From Nesterenkonia sandarakina (lineage in GTDB: Bacteria > Actinomycetota > Actinomycetes > Actinomycetales > Micrococcaceae): a stretch of DNA of 64,000 bases. The stretch covers positions 2,108,001 through 2,172,000 of the forward strand of contig NZ_JACCFQ010000001.1 of the NCBI RefSeq assembly GCF_013410215.1, given 5' to 3'. Positions 43,149 to 52,321 of this stretch are shown here, piece by piece (position 1 is the stretch's first letter; each line of letters opens with the position of its first letter). The notes beneath the pieces are model-generated. The model was not told where the DNA came from. It did no database searches and saw only the letters and a program-made list of their open reading frames with translations. The translations under genes were made by a program, and so were the position numbers.

Positions 43149-44525
43149 GTGGAATTGCGTGAATATTTAAGGATCGTCCATCGCGGATGGCTCATCATCG
43201 TGTTGGCGACCCTCGCCGGTATCGGCGCCGCAGCCACCTACTCTCTGTTGCAGAGCCCGCAGTATGAGGCGGGTACCAGGGTCTACGTCTCCACAGATTC
43301 TGCCTCCTCCGTGGCGGAGCTGGGACAGGGAACGAGCTACACCCAGCAGATCGTGGCCAGCTTCGTGGAGGTCACCACCACCCCGCGTGTCCTGCAGCCC
43401 GTGATCGACGAACTGGGTCTCGAACAGACCCCGTCGGAGCTGGCGGAAGTGGTCTCCGTGTCTACTCAGGCCGATACGGTACTGATGCAGATCACTGCAT
43501 CCGATGAAGACCCCACCCTCGCGGCGGAGATCGCGAACTCAGCAACGGAGAGCTTGATCGGTGTGGTCGGAGAGATCACACCGGGGACGTCTGACGAAGC
43601 CAGTCCTGTCTCGGTCGAAATCCTCCAGGAGGCTGTCGCACCGGAGTCCCCGATCAGTCCACAGGTGCCGCTGAATCTTGCCCTCGGGTTCCTTGTCGGT
43701 CTCACCATCGGAGTAGGCATCGCGGTGCTGCGCGAAGTTCTGGACACCCGGATTAGGGGCGAGCACGACATCTCGGCCGTCACTGAAGCACCTGTCCTGG
43801 GCGGAATCGTCTATGACGCTGAGGCCCAAAAGCGGCCGCTTGTGGTTCAGGTGGATCCGAAGAGCCCTCGTGCTGAATCCTTCCGCACGTTGCGCACGAA
43901 CCTTCAATTTGTGGAGGTTGGAGAGTCGAAACGCAGCTTCGTCTTCACTTCGTCCATTCAGGGCGAGGGCAAGTCCACTACGGTGGCCAACACCGCCATC
44001 ACCATGCAGGAAGCCGGCCAGCGCGTGCTCGTGATCGACGCGGATCTTCGCCGGCCAAGGATCGCTGACTACTTCGGGCTCGAAGGGGCTGTAGGCCTGA
44101 CCAACGTCCTGATCGGCAAGGTCGACCTGGCAGACGTGGTCCAGTACTGGGGGCCAAACGATCTCGCCGTGCTGCCTGCTGGTGACATTCCGCCGAACCC
44201 CAGCGAGCTCCTGGGGTCTCCCAGCATGGATGCCCTTCTTCGGTTCGTGGAAGACCAGTTTGACGTCGTTCTGATTGATGCCCCTCCGTTGCTTCCAGTC
44301 ACCGATGCGGCAGTCCTCGCCACCCGCGCGACCGGTGCCATCGTCGTCGTGGCCGCGGGCAAAACGGATCGACACCAACTCAAGGGGGCAATCACGTCCC
44401 TGGAAAACGTCGGAGCCAAGCTCTTCGGAGTCATTCCGACCATGCTTCCCACCAAGGGCCCTGACGCCTACGGGTATGGACGCTACGGACACGCATACAC
44501 CTATGAAGAAGATCGAAAGGCGTAA
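43149..44525 (+). CDS. Wzz-type chain-length regulator fused to BY-kinase (Wzc/CapAB-like)
   Basis: A 458-residue membrane protein. TM1 is at about residues 15-35 (GWLIIVLATLAGIGAAATYS), followed by the extracellular Wzz domain, TM2 at about 172-195 (LNLALGFLVGLTIGVGIAVL) and a cytoplasmic bacterial tyrosine kinase with IQGEGKSTT (Walker A), VLVIDADLRRP (A') and DVVLIDAPPLLP (B). The tail is a tyrosine cluster (YGYGRYGHAYTYEED), the autophosphorylation site. Together with the phosphatase next door it times polymer length and export. First gene of the exopolysaccharide operon; GTG start, weak AGGGG site. Confidence 0.92.
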   Translation: MELREYLRIVHRGWLIIVLATLAGIGAAATYSLLQSPQYEAGTRVYVSTDSASSVAELGQGTSYTQQIVASFVEVTTTPRVLQPVIDELGLEQTPSELAEVVSVSTQADTVLMQITASDEDPTLAAEIANSATESLIGVVGEITPGTSDEASPVSVEILQEAVAPESPISPQVPLNLALGFLVGLTIGVGIAVLREVLDTRIRGEHDISAVTEAPVLGGIVYDAEAQKRPLVVQVDPKSPRAESFRTLRTNLQFVEVGESKRSFVFTSSIQGEGKSTTVANTAITMQEAGQRVLVIDADLRRPRIADYFGLEGAVGLTNVLIGKVDLADVVQYWGPNDLAVLPAGDIPPNPSELLGSPSMDALLRFVEDQFDVVLIDAPPLLPVTDAAVLATRATGAIVVVAAGKTDRHQLKGAITSLENVGAKLFGVIPTMLPTKGPDAYGYGRYGHAYTYEEDRKA

Positions 44526-44528
44526 GCC

Positions 44529-45149
44529 ATGTCGGATGTGTTCCGGATTCTCGTGGTCTGCACGGGCAATATCTGCCGTTCTGCCCAGGCCGAGCAGCTC
44601 ATCCGAGCCAGAATTGCTCAAGAGCACTCGGAGCTTACGCCAGTTGTAGAGGTTGAAAGTGCGGGTACCGGGGCTCTGGTCGGTGCTGGCATGCCTGCGG
44701 AGGCGGCAAGGCTCTCAGAACAGTATGGCGCTCATCCCTCGGGTCACGTCGCGCGTCAGGTGGCGGTCGACCATGTGAGAGCGGCCGATCTAGTACTGGT
44801 GATGGCCGCAGAGCATCGCAGCGCGGTCGTACGCCTGCTGCCCCGCGCGTCCCGGAACACCTTCCTGCTCACAGAGTTTGCAGCCCTGCTAGAGAACGCT
44901 GAGCAGAATCCGAACGGCCAGATCAAGGACCTCGCGAGCGATTCGACGACCGCCAAACTTCGTGCCGCGGTCAAGTCGGCGTCAGCGCGCCGAGGCTATC
45001 TGCCTCTAGAGGACTCGAAACCGGTCGACGTCATCGACCCGTACCGCCGTTCGGAGGAAGTCTACAAGGACTCTGCGCAACAGATCGTTCGAGCGCTTGA
45101 TCGTATCCAGCGAGCCGCGGTGAGTATCTCCAGGCGGATCAGCGGATGA
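44529..45149 (+). CDS. Low-molecular-weight protein-tyrosine phosphatase (Wzb-like)
   Basis: A 206-residue cytoplasmic phosphatase. The P-loop VVCTGNICRSAQAEQL (CX5R) is near residue 10, VESAGTGALVGAGMPAEA near 43, and the general-acid region VIDPYRRSEEVYKDSA near 168. It removes phosphate from the kinase tail, resetting polymer export. It is somewhat longer than typical LMW-PTPs (about 150-160), with an extra stretch around residues 110-155. It starts 3 nt after the kinase stop and overlaps the next gene by 4 nt. Confidence 0.92.
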   Translation: MSDVFRILVVCTGNICRSAQAEQLIRARIAQEHSELTPVVEVESAGTGALVGAGMPAEAARLSEQYGAHPSGHVARQVAVDHVRAADLVLVMAAEHRSAVVRLLPRASRNTFLLTEFAALLENAEQNPNGQIKDLASDSTTAKLRAAVKSASARRGYLPLEDSKPVDVIDPYRRSEEVYKDSAQQIVRALDRIQRAAVSISRRISG

Positions 45150-46093
45150 TTCGAACGGAAAATGCGCGCGAGAGCCGGCGGTCTGTGTCCCGCAATGTCT
45201 GGATTGCAGTTGGTCTTGTTGCCTTCGTTGCAGTCGACATTCTCCTTGTAGCGCTCGCGCTCGGATGGGGTAGAGACGTTCCCCAGACTGCGGATTGGCA
45301 GGCGTCAAGTGAGATTTCGCCGCCGGCTGAAGACCACTCGGAGGACATCGTCGACGAGCCGCAGTCGCCGCCTGAGCCTGATGAGGCACAAACTGCACCA
45401 CGCCTTCTCTCAGTCGTGAGTGAAACCGTGGCGTGGCGTTCTGAGGGGGGCGCTTGCGAGGAGCGCGCTGAGATTGAACTGACTATTGACGGGGGAGAAA
45501 CATGGGGTGCTGCGTACCCCGCCGCAGATGGATTAGGGCGCCCTCTCTGGCTATCAGGCGCTGACTACACGGCTGTCCAGGCGGCCATCGCGTCGGGAGA
45601 TGATTGTTCGGCTTACGGGGTGCGAACTTACGACTCCGGGGCAACATGGACCCGAGAGGATCAGGTAATTGAAAACTCGGTGTTTATTGATCCACGCGAT
45701 TCGTCAGTGATGGTATGGAGCGGCGAACGTATTCAAGGTCCCTGCAACAGCTTCACGCAAGTAGCAGTGACTGGGGGAGTGGCCTCAGCCGTGTGTCAGG
45801 ACGGGTCGCTGTGGAACTTGGATTCCCAGAACCGTTCCTGGGATGAGACCGGCATCGACGCCGTCGTTGCGGTGAGCGGCTCTGACGGTCGTAGGGTTGC
45901 GGCGCTGGAGTCCGCAGAATGCGATGGCCTGGCTCTGGTCGAGTTCGGAAACGAATCGGTTCAACCAATTTCCTGCGTAGCTAACCAGCCGGGTGAAACT
46001 ACCGCAGTAGACCTCCAAGGCGAGACCCTCTGGGTTTGGGCGGGGGACCAAGTATCAGTTTCTGCAAGTCTTGGAAGGGATCTCAACTCGTGA
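45146..46093 (+). CDS. Membrane-anchored protein with Asp-box motifs, function unknown
   Basis: A 315-residue protein not assigned to a family. One transmembrane segment (VWIAVGLVAFVAVDILLVAL, about residues 19-38) is followed by a Pro/Glu/Asp-rich spacer and an extracellular beta-rich domain. Two Asp-box (BNR) motifs occur, TIDGGETW at about 111 and TYDSGATW at about 161, and WNLDSQNRSW resembles a blade strand. Asp boxes mark beta-propellers of sialidases and other glycan-binding proteins. Several Cys residues may form disulfides. Both junctions overlap by 4 nt, so it is co-translated with the export and initiation genes and may bind or guide the polymer. Confidence 0.7.
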   Translation: MIRTENARESRRSVSRNVWIAVGLVAFVAVDILLVALALGWGRDVPQTADWQASSEISPPAEDHSEDIVDEPQSPPEPDEAQTAPRLLSVVSETVAWRSEGGACEERAEIELTIDGGETWGAAYPAADGLGRPLWLSGADYTAVQAAIASGDDCSAYGVRTYDSGATWTREDQVIENSVFIDPRDSSVMVWSGERIQGPCNSFTQVAVTGGVASAVCQDGSLWNLDSQNRSWDETGIDAVVAVSGSDGRRVAALESAECDGLALVEFGNESVQPISCVANQPGETTAVDLQGETLWVWAGDQVSVSASLGRDLNS

Positions 46094-47616
46094 GCGCTGC
46101 GCAGGCTCCAGACATGCACGCCACCTACACCGGGATTCGTGCCGTCACCGAGGAAGTTCTGCCACGGAAGGTGTGGCAAAAACGTTACGCAAGACGGTTG
46201 CTAACGACTGACTTCGCGGTCCTTGCCCTGATCATTAGCGGTGTCCAGCTGTTTTGGCTCGGGTTCGACGACACGGCAAACTTCAGTGTCCCGACTAGCC
46301 CAGGCGACCAGTACGGGGGCGAAGTTAGCTACGGGGTTGTTTCAGGTCTCATTTTGCTCCTATGGATGTGTGTCCTGATCGCCGTGGGTAGCGTTGATTC
46401 CAGGGTCATGGGTGTGGGCTACACGGAGTACCGAAAGATCACTGATAGCGGCATTGGTCTTTTTGCGGCGGTTGCAACCCTCATGTTCCTGCTGAAGCTC
46501 GACGTCGCTCGCGGTTACCTAATCCTGACTTTTGCCCTCGGAATCGCGAGCTTGCTGTTCGCCCGGATGGCGTGGCGCAAGTGGCTGAAAGGCCATCGCG
46601 CGCGAGGCGACTATTCGAATCAGGTAGTCCTCGTGGGTTCGCGCTCGTCAATCCGTCACATATCCGATGAGCTGTCCAAGCAGCCTTGGGCCGGGTATCA
46701 CGTGGTAGGCGCGGCGCTCGCACAAGATCCCAGAGACAGCGGGGTCCTTGCTATCGGGGATGTCCCGGTGATCAGTGACTTCGATGGGGTGCGCGGGGCC
46801 ATGGACGTAATCGGCGCAGATACCGCCATCATCACTGGAGCCGACCATCTCGACCCCCAGCGTGTACGGGAGCTGAGTTGGGAACTCGAGAAGGGGCAAT
46901 ACTCGCTGGTGATGGCACCAAGTCTCACTGACGTGAGCGGTCCGCGTATCCACAGCCGCCCCGTTGCAGGGTTGCCACTAATGCATGTGGAGACCCCACG
47001 CTATACCGGCCTCAGGGCAGCAATGAAGCGGACTTTCGACATCGTGGGTTCTCTGCTGATTATCGCGTTGCTATGGCTTCCGATGGCTGTCGTCGCTGTG
47101 ATGGTAAAGGTCACTTCACCGGGGCCCGTTCTTTTCAAGCAGCAGCGAGTCGGACTCGACGGCGAAGAGTTTCGTATGTGGAAGTTCAGGTCGATGCGTC
47201 GTGACGCGGAGCAGGTCCTGGCTCAGCTTGATGCGGCAGATCGGATGGACCCTGGCAGTGTCCTCTTCAAAATGAAGGACGACCCCCGTGTAACGAGCGT
47301 TGGCCGGTTCATACGCCGCTACAGCATCGACGAAATCCCTCAAGTCTTCAATGTCCTGATGGGCAGTATGTCACTAGTAGGCCCCAGGCCATCATTGGCG
47401 CGAGAGGTAGCCCAGTACGAGCATCACGTCCATCGAAGGTTCTTGGTAAAGCCAGGCATCACAGGTCTATGGCAGGTTAGCGGGCGATCGGATCTGCCTT
47501 GGGAAGAGGCGGTGAGACTTGATCTCTATTACGTCGAAAACTGGTCCCTCACCGCCGACCTTGTCATTCTTTGGCGCACCGCCAATGTCGTCATTCGAGG
47601 ATCCGGAGCGTATTAG
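46090..47616 (+). CDS. Polyprenyl-phosphate sugar phosphotransferase (WbaP/CpsE-like initiating transferase)
   Basis: A 508-residue membrane enzyme. Four to five N-terminal transmembrane segments and a CoA-binding-like middle part (VVLVGSRSSIRHISDEL) precede the catalytic domain from about residue 312: KRTFDIVGSLLIIALLWLP, SPGPVLFKQQRVGLDGEEF, MWKFRSMR, RYSIDEIPQVFNVLMGSMSL, VGPRPSLAREV. It transfers a sugar-1-phosphate to undecaprenyl phosphate, starting the repeat unit. The GTG at 46090 overlaps the previous stop and has GGAAGGG upstream; ATG 46114 is a weaker alternative. Confidence 0.92.
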   Translation: MSAAQAPDMHATYTGIRAVTEEVLPRKVWQKRYARRLLTTDFAVLALIISGVQLFWLGFDDTANFSVPTSPGDQYGGEVSYGVVSGLILLLWMCVLIAVGSVDSRVMGVGYTEYRKITDSGIGLFAAVATLMFLLKLDVARGYLILTFALGIASLLFARMAWRKWLKGHRARGDYSNQVVLVGSRSSIRHISDELSKQPWAGYHVVGAALAQDPRDSGVLAIGDVPVISDFDGVRGAMDVIGADTAIITGADHLDPQRVRELSWELEKGQYSLVMAPSLTDVSGPRIHSRPVAGLPLMHVETPRYTGLRAAMKRTFDIVGSLLIIALLWLPMAVVAVMVKVTSPGPVLFKQQRVGLDGEEFRMWKFRSMRRDAEQVLAQLDAADRMDPGSVLFKMKDDPRVTSVGRFIRRYSIDEIPQVFNVLMGSMSLVGPRPSLAREVAQYEHHVHRRFLVKPGITGLWQVSGRSDLPWEEAVRLDLYYVENWSLTADLVILWRTANVVIRGSGAY

Positions 47617-47618
47617 AA

Positions 47619-48392
47619 ATGGAAAGGTATTCCTTGGAGACTCAGAGAGTCGGGGTAGGCCCATTCTCCGTTCACGATCATTCCGCCCAGGAGGTCGTGC
47701 AGAGGATTAGCCAACTCGTCGGAAAGAATCAGCGTGCTGTGGCGTACGCACTCCACGTCGGCGGGTTAAACCACCGAAATGACCAAGAGTTCGTACAAGC
47801 GCTCGATCGGGCTGACGTGGTCTACGCGGACGGTGCAGCCGTGGTTACCCTGGCGCGAATGGCAGGCGCCACCCGGATGACGCGCGCTGCCACTACTGAC
47901 ATCGGAGTAGACGTAATTCGGCAAGCGAGTTTAAGCCTAGGCCGAACCTGCCGACTGGCGCTAATCGGTGGGACTGAGGGCCTGGCCAATGACGCGGGTA
48001 CCAGTCTCGAGCGTTCCGCCGACTGTGAAGTGGTACTGGCAGAGCATGGGTACCACTCGGATCATCAGGACCTTCTCAAGAAGGTACACGCGTCGCGTCC
48101 CGACATAGTGATCGTGGGCCTTGGTATGCCTCGAGAGGCCACTTGGGTTCAAGAAAACTGGGCCAGGCTGCCCGAGACGTTGATAGTGACTTGCGGGGGT
48201 TGGTTCGGTTTCCTTGCGGGCCGTGAGCACCGTGCTCCTCGATTCATGCAGGCGCTCGGGATCGAATGGATTTTCAGACTGTCCCAGGCACCTGGACGCT
48301 TGTCGTCTAGGTATGCAACCGGCTTGATCTCCACGATGAGACTTGCTCCAACTCAGTTCAAACGAAAGGGGAATCATGTACGCAACAGTTGA
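47619..48392 (+). CDS. WecG/TagA/CpsF-family glycosyltransferase (GT26)
   Basis: A 257-residue protein with GT26 marks: VVYADGAAVVTLARMAG (about residue 70), CRLALIGGTEGLA, PDIVIVGLGMPREATWVQE (about 160) and the GWFGFLAGREHRAPRFMQAL end. These membrane-associated enzymes add the second sugar, often ManNAc or its uronic acid, to an undecaprenyl-PP-linked primer. Directly after WbaP that is its likely job. The ATG at 47619 begins 2 nt after the previous stop. The MurA-like gene overlaps its end by 17 nt. Confidence 0.88.
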   Translation: MERYSLETQRVGVGPFSVHDHSAQEVVQRISQLVGKNQRAVAYALHVGGLNHRNDQEFVQALDRADVVYADGAAVVTLARMAGATRMTRAATTDIGVDVIRQASLSLGRTCRLALIGGTEGLANDAGTSLERSADCEVVLAEHGYHSDHQDLLKKVHASRPDIVIVGLGMPREATWVQENWARLPETLIVTCGGWFGFLAGREHRAPRFMQALGIEWIFRLSQAPGRLSSRYATGLISTMRLAPTQFKRKGNHVRNS

Positions 48393-49701
48393 AGGAGGAA
48401 ACGTCCCCAGCGGGCGGGTTCAAGTGAGTGGAGCCAAGAATTCCGCGACGCGTCTTCTCGCGGCGGCTCTTTTGACTCAGGACCATGTGGAGCTACGCAA
48501 CTTTCCCACCTCCCTTGTGGACGCACAGCACAAGGTGCGCTTTGTGCAGTCGATGGGTGCGAACGTTCGGGTAGACGAAGCTGGGCAAACGATCGCGGTT
48601 GATACACCTCACCTTGATGCCGCTGACCTGAACTCGGATGGATATGACGTTCCGATCCGGACCACCTATCTACTAGCCGCACCGCAGCTGGCGCGGACTG
48701 GTCGCGCACGCATTCCTTACCCGGCCGGCTGTAAAATCGGGGGTGGCGCGGGAGGCGGGCGAGGATACGATCTTCATGTGATGGTGTGGGAAGCCCTGGG
48801 TTGCGAGGTCACAGAGACCCCGAGCTACATTCAGATCACGGCGCCTCGCGGCGAGATGCGAGGAGGCAGTATCGATTTTCCAATTAGCACAGTTGGTGGG
48901 ACCGAGAATGCCCTTCTATGCGCAGCCGTCGCCAAAGGCACATCGACGATTTTTAACGCGTACATAACCCCGGAGATTGATGACCTCATAGAGCTTCTTA
49001 GGCGAATGGGTGCTGACATTGTCGTGACGGGCAACAGCCACATAGTCGTGACAGGTCACAGCGGTCTCCTGGGTGGAGCTCACATGAGCGTCATGCCGGA
49101 TCGCATTGAGGCGCTGACTTGGATTGTCTATGCACTGATTAGCGGCGGTGACCTCATGGTGAAGGGGGTTCCATTCAGTGCGATGCAAGTCCCCTTGATC
49201 CATCTCGAGCATGCGGGTGTTGACCTGATGGGGAGTTCTGACTCGCTATACGTTGCGCCAGAGTCTCTAAAGTCTGGATCGATTCAGCCTTTCGAGGTGG
49301 CTTGTGGCACTCATCCGGGTGTGATTTCTGATATGCAGCCTTTTTTTGTGATGCTAGGCCTGCTGTCCGCAGGGACATCAAGGGTTTTCGACTACCGTTA
49401 TCCGGAACGGATCGGTTTCGTGCAGGAACTGGCGAAGTTCCTACCGCTGGGTGCGATTGAGGCTCGGCCTGGTGCCATAACGATGAGAGGCCCGCAGCGG
49501 TTCTCTGCGGCCGAAGCTGAATCTACCGACCTCCGAGGGTCGATGTCAGTTCTCATGGCAGCTCTTTGTGCCAACGGTACGTCCAGGGTGAACAATGTGG
49601 AGCTTGCCCTTCGCGGTTATGATCGCCTCGAGTCGAAACTGAGGTCGGTCGGTGCGGACCTCTCTGTCCACGACGCGCCCGCTCCACAACTAGTAAGGTG
49701 A
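48376..49701 (+). CDS. MurA-like UDP-GlcNAc 1-carboxyvinyltransferase in an exopolysaccharide operon
   Basis: A 441-residue EPSP-synthase-fold enzyme. Catalytic residues are kept: SGAKNSATRLLAAALL (Lys21-Asn22), the active-site Cys119 in YPAGCKIGGGAGGGRGYDLH, THPGVISDMQPFFVML (Asp), STDLRGSMSVLMAAL (Arg) and ALRGYDRLES (Arg). The loop after the Cys carries about five extra, Gly-rich residues compared with the usual CxIGxR spacing. MurA adds enolpyruvate to UDP-GlcNAc O3. It is last in the plus-strand operon, and a MurB paralogue heads the opposing operon, so the pair could make UDP-MurNAc or a relative for the exopolysaccharide. It may instead be a spare wall-synthesis copy. Confidence 0.85.
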   Translation: MYATVEGGNVPSGRVQVSGAKNSATRLLAAALLTQDHVELRNFPTSLVDAQHKVRFVQSMGANVRVDEAGQTIAVDTPHLDAADLNSDGYDVPIRTTYLLAAPQLARTGRARIPYPAGCKIGGGAGGGRGYDLHVMVWEALGCEVTETPSYIQITAPRGEMRGGSIDFPISTVGGTENALLCAAVAKGTSTIFNAYITPEIDDLIELLRRMGADIVVTGNSHIVVTGHSGLLGGAHMSVMPDRIEALTWIVYALISGGDLMVKGVPFSAMQVPLIHLEHAGVDLMGSSDSLYVAPESLKSGSIQPFEVACGTHPGVISDMQPFFVMLGLLSAGTSRVFDYRYPERIGFVQELAKFLPLGAIEARPGAITMRGPQRFSAAEAESTDLRGSMSVLMAALCANGTSRVNNVELALRGYDRLESKLRSVGADLSVHDAPAPQLVR

Positions 49702-49829
49702 AGGCTGGCCCGAGCGTGAGTAGGGCCACGAACGTAACTACTTCGCCGGAACGAGACGTATGGGCTCATCTAAAGTTTGATCACAGCTGATGTTCTACGG
49801 CCTATCGTCGGCTCGGAGGGGTATTAACC

Positions 49830-49955
49830 GTGCCCAATTCTGGTAAGGAGTTGAAGGACGAGGCAGCCAAGTTGGCTCAACAGCGTGAGCATAGAGTCAC
49901 GGTGGCAGAGATTGCCAAGGGTTTTGCCGCATACGACACAGCGTTGGTGGATTAG
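49830..49955 (+). CDS. Possible small protein or truncated gene, unknown
   Basis: A 41-codon frame (GTG start, VPNSGKELKDEAAKLAQQRE opening, ending TALVD) with a convincing GGAGGGG ribosome-binding site 9 nt upstream. The composition is protein-like (amphipathic, charged). I do not recognise it. It may be the start of a gene broken by a stop at 49953, since non-coding DNA follows. Confidence 0.35.
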   Translation: MPNSGKELKDEAAKLAQQREHRVTVAEIAKGFAAYDTALVD

Positions 49956-52321
49956 CGGCGTCAGGCTAATCTCTGTTCCGGTATGGCCGGGAATCGCGCA
50001 CCTGATTCGTCCACCGATGGGATGTCTGAGCGGGAAGCAGCAAGGCAGAACATCAGGCGCCCGGAGTCGTAAATGTAGTGGATCCTTCGTCCGGCGTGCT
50101 GCTTTAATCCAATTCGGATCCCCTCAGAATGGAGTAGTCGCTTGTACCTGATCTCGCCTAGAACGGCATCCCCGTTCCGCTGACGTGCGGGTAGTTGAAG
50201 GAAGCCCGCTAGCCTTTCATCCTGTTGGTCACCTCTCTGGCGTACTGTGACAGACGTGACATGGTGCCTTGATCGATCCGATCGGGAATTCCCCGGGATC
50301 GAGTGCCGGTACATCGCCGGTCAGGCTGAGCGGTGCGACTAATCGATGGCCACGTGCACCGTTTGGTGGCTCTGCCGATCACGGGGTCACTTGGATGATC
50401 GGTAAGCCCGAGAGAGGCAAGGCCACCCACCGGGACCCGGGGGTCCACGTTGACCTTGTCCAACGCCGCTCCATCGAACTCGCTTAGGACTGTGGCTGAC
50501 TGACACTACCGACACCGCACCTTGAGGGTCGGCTCCACACCTCCGTGGCTGGACATCGGACCTCACGCCGGGTATTCGGCCATGCGGTCCATTACAGAAT
50601 AAGAATCTCGCTGGCGGCGAAAGCGTCGAACCGTGGCCACCCGTTCTTGCCGAGGCGATTGCATCACTCGATGTGTGGTCCACCTGGGCCGGAGAGGTCA
50701 GTTGGGGCAAAGAAGATACTCGACACCTTCAATCAGCTTTGATTGATCGTTCCGATGGCCTCAGTTGTCGCTGTCAGAGGGAACGCCGTGGGGGGAGTGC
50801 TCCGGCTGGGTGCTCTAGAAGAGAGTCCTCGAGGCTCAATCCTTGCGCCACTAGCAAGGGACCGAGGCTCCGGAGTATGACATGGATCGAGCGGACGTCC
50901 TACCGACGCAAGAAGTAAGTGGGACTCGCTAGGGTGGCCTCGATAGCCTGCGAGGACAAGATGCTCAAAAGGCAGTGTCACTCGCTGCACGACCAAGGAA
51001 GCCCATCTGTCATACTTCCTGCATCAGCCCGAATTACTAGATCGCTCGTACGATGAGCTTGATCTGCCGGAGATTTTCCTCGGGCGTGAGCCTAGATCCC
51101 AAGCCATGTCCTTCGATAGTTGCTCTAGATGCCGCAACTGACTGCTACTGGGGTGGCCGTGGCGCTCTGTATGCGAAGCGACCATTTGCTGAAGTAGCAG
51201 GCGACTGACTCCATCGGGTATTGACATATGCCGATGTTCCCACACCTAATCGATCTGGCGAAAACGATGGCTGAACACTTCAGAGTAGAAGAGCATCTGG
51301 TTACCGAGGGTGAGTGTGTCGATGGTCCCGGTCAAGCCGGCAGCTGGTGTACTCGTGCGAACTCGTCAGACTCGTCTCGGGTGCAGTCCATGCAACCGGT
51401 TCAAGGCTAAATCGGTCCGCCCTAGTGGATCATCATCGAGCCCGGCGACTTCAGCGGCCTCGTAAGCAGAAACCAAGATCGTCGTGGTGTATGGGCGGGC
51501 TGCCAGATGTTGCGGGATAAAAAGCGTCCCTTAGGTGCCGACTTGGCTGATCTTGAGAGCAGTTGCCCTAACCCCATATATTGCCCTGCGTCACATGATC
51601 GGGATCGTTCGATTCGATGCCTTAGTCGCCTGCCCCGGACCGGGTGCAGGTGGTGGCAGGGTGATCTCCAACGCAGCGCTCGGCAGCGTAGTCACCCGTC
51701 AACCCGCGGCGAGCTCCATGAGACGGGTACTGTCACTGAGCAGAGACGTGAACCATAGTTTCTCGGCATGGGTCGAGTCGCTTGCCAGGTGTTCTGGACT
51801 ACTCGCCTGGAAATCTATGGATAGCGAGAAGTCCTGATGCATCCAAGTCCGCGCGCGTGTCCGGCTAGATTCCAGGAACCAATCAGCATGGCCTGCAGTC
51901 GTCGGACATTCAGTCCGACAAGCCCGCGGGTACGTCTCTCTGACTTTGCCAACAGCCTGGGGACCACACCGACGCGATTCGAGCCGGGTGTGGGTCTTGT
52001 GGAATATCCCGTCGCGTAGAGGTTCTCCAGCAGGCGCCAGGCGAGCCCCAGAATGGCATGATTGTTTCGATTCCCTTTGGTGATCACTCGGTACTACTGC
52101 GCACCAGTGGCGCATGTCTCTAAGCGTCGCACGCTGAGTTCTAAAGGCACCTCAGGAGACGATGGCATTGCTCTCAGCGGAGTACGTGAGGGTGATCCGT
52201 GGAGTTAGCGACGCCATAAGTATGGAGGGCTTCGGCCGGCATCAAGTCTTCGCTCCGATATTAAACGACGGTGTCTAACTACGCTTCGACCCGGGTAACT
52301 CAGTCTCCTGATGCAACGCCG
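49956..52321. other. 2.37-kb gene-less, apparently decayed region between convergent operons
   Basis: No frame longer than about 140 codons exists on either strand and none resembles a known protein. GC is visibly lower and stops are frequent. Short stretches look like remnants. On the minus strand about 51037-51114 reads as a plausible protein end (SRLTPEENLRQIKLIVRAI, then stop), and about 51380-51500 has another coding-like run broken by frameshifts. No inverted-repeat ends, transposase or tRNA were seen. Probably one or more dead genes of the polysaccharide locus. Confidence 0.55.

Noticed and set aside
49956-52321. Insertion sequence in the gene-less stretch
   Set aside because: No terminal inverted repeats, target duplication or convincing transposase fragment could be seen.
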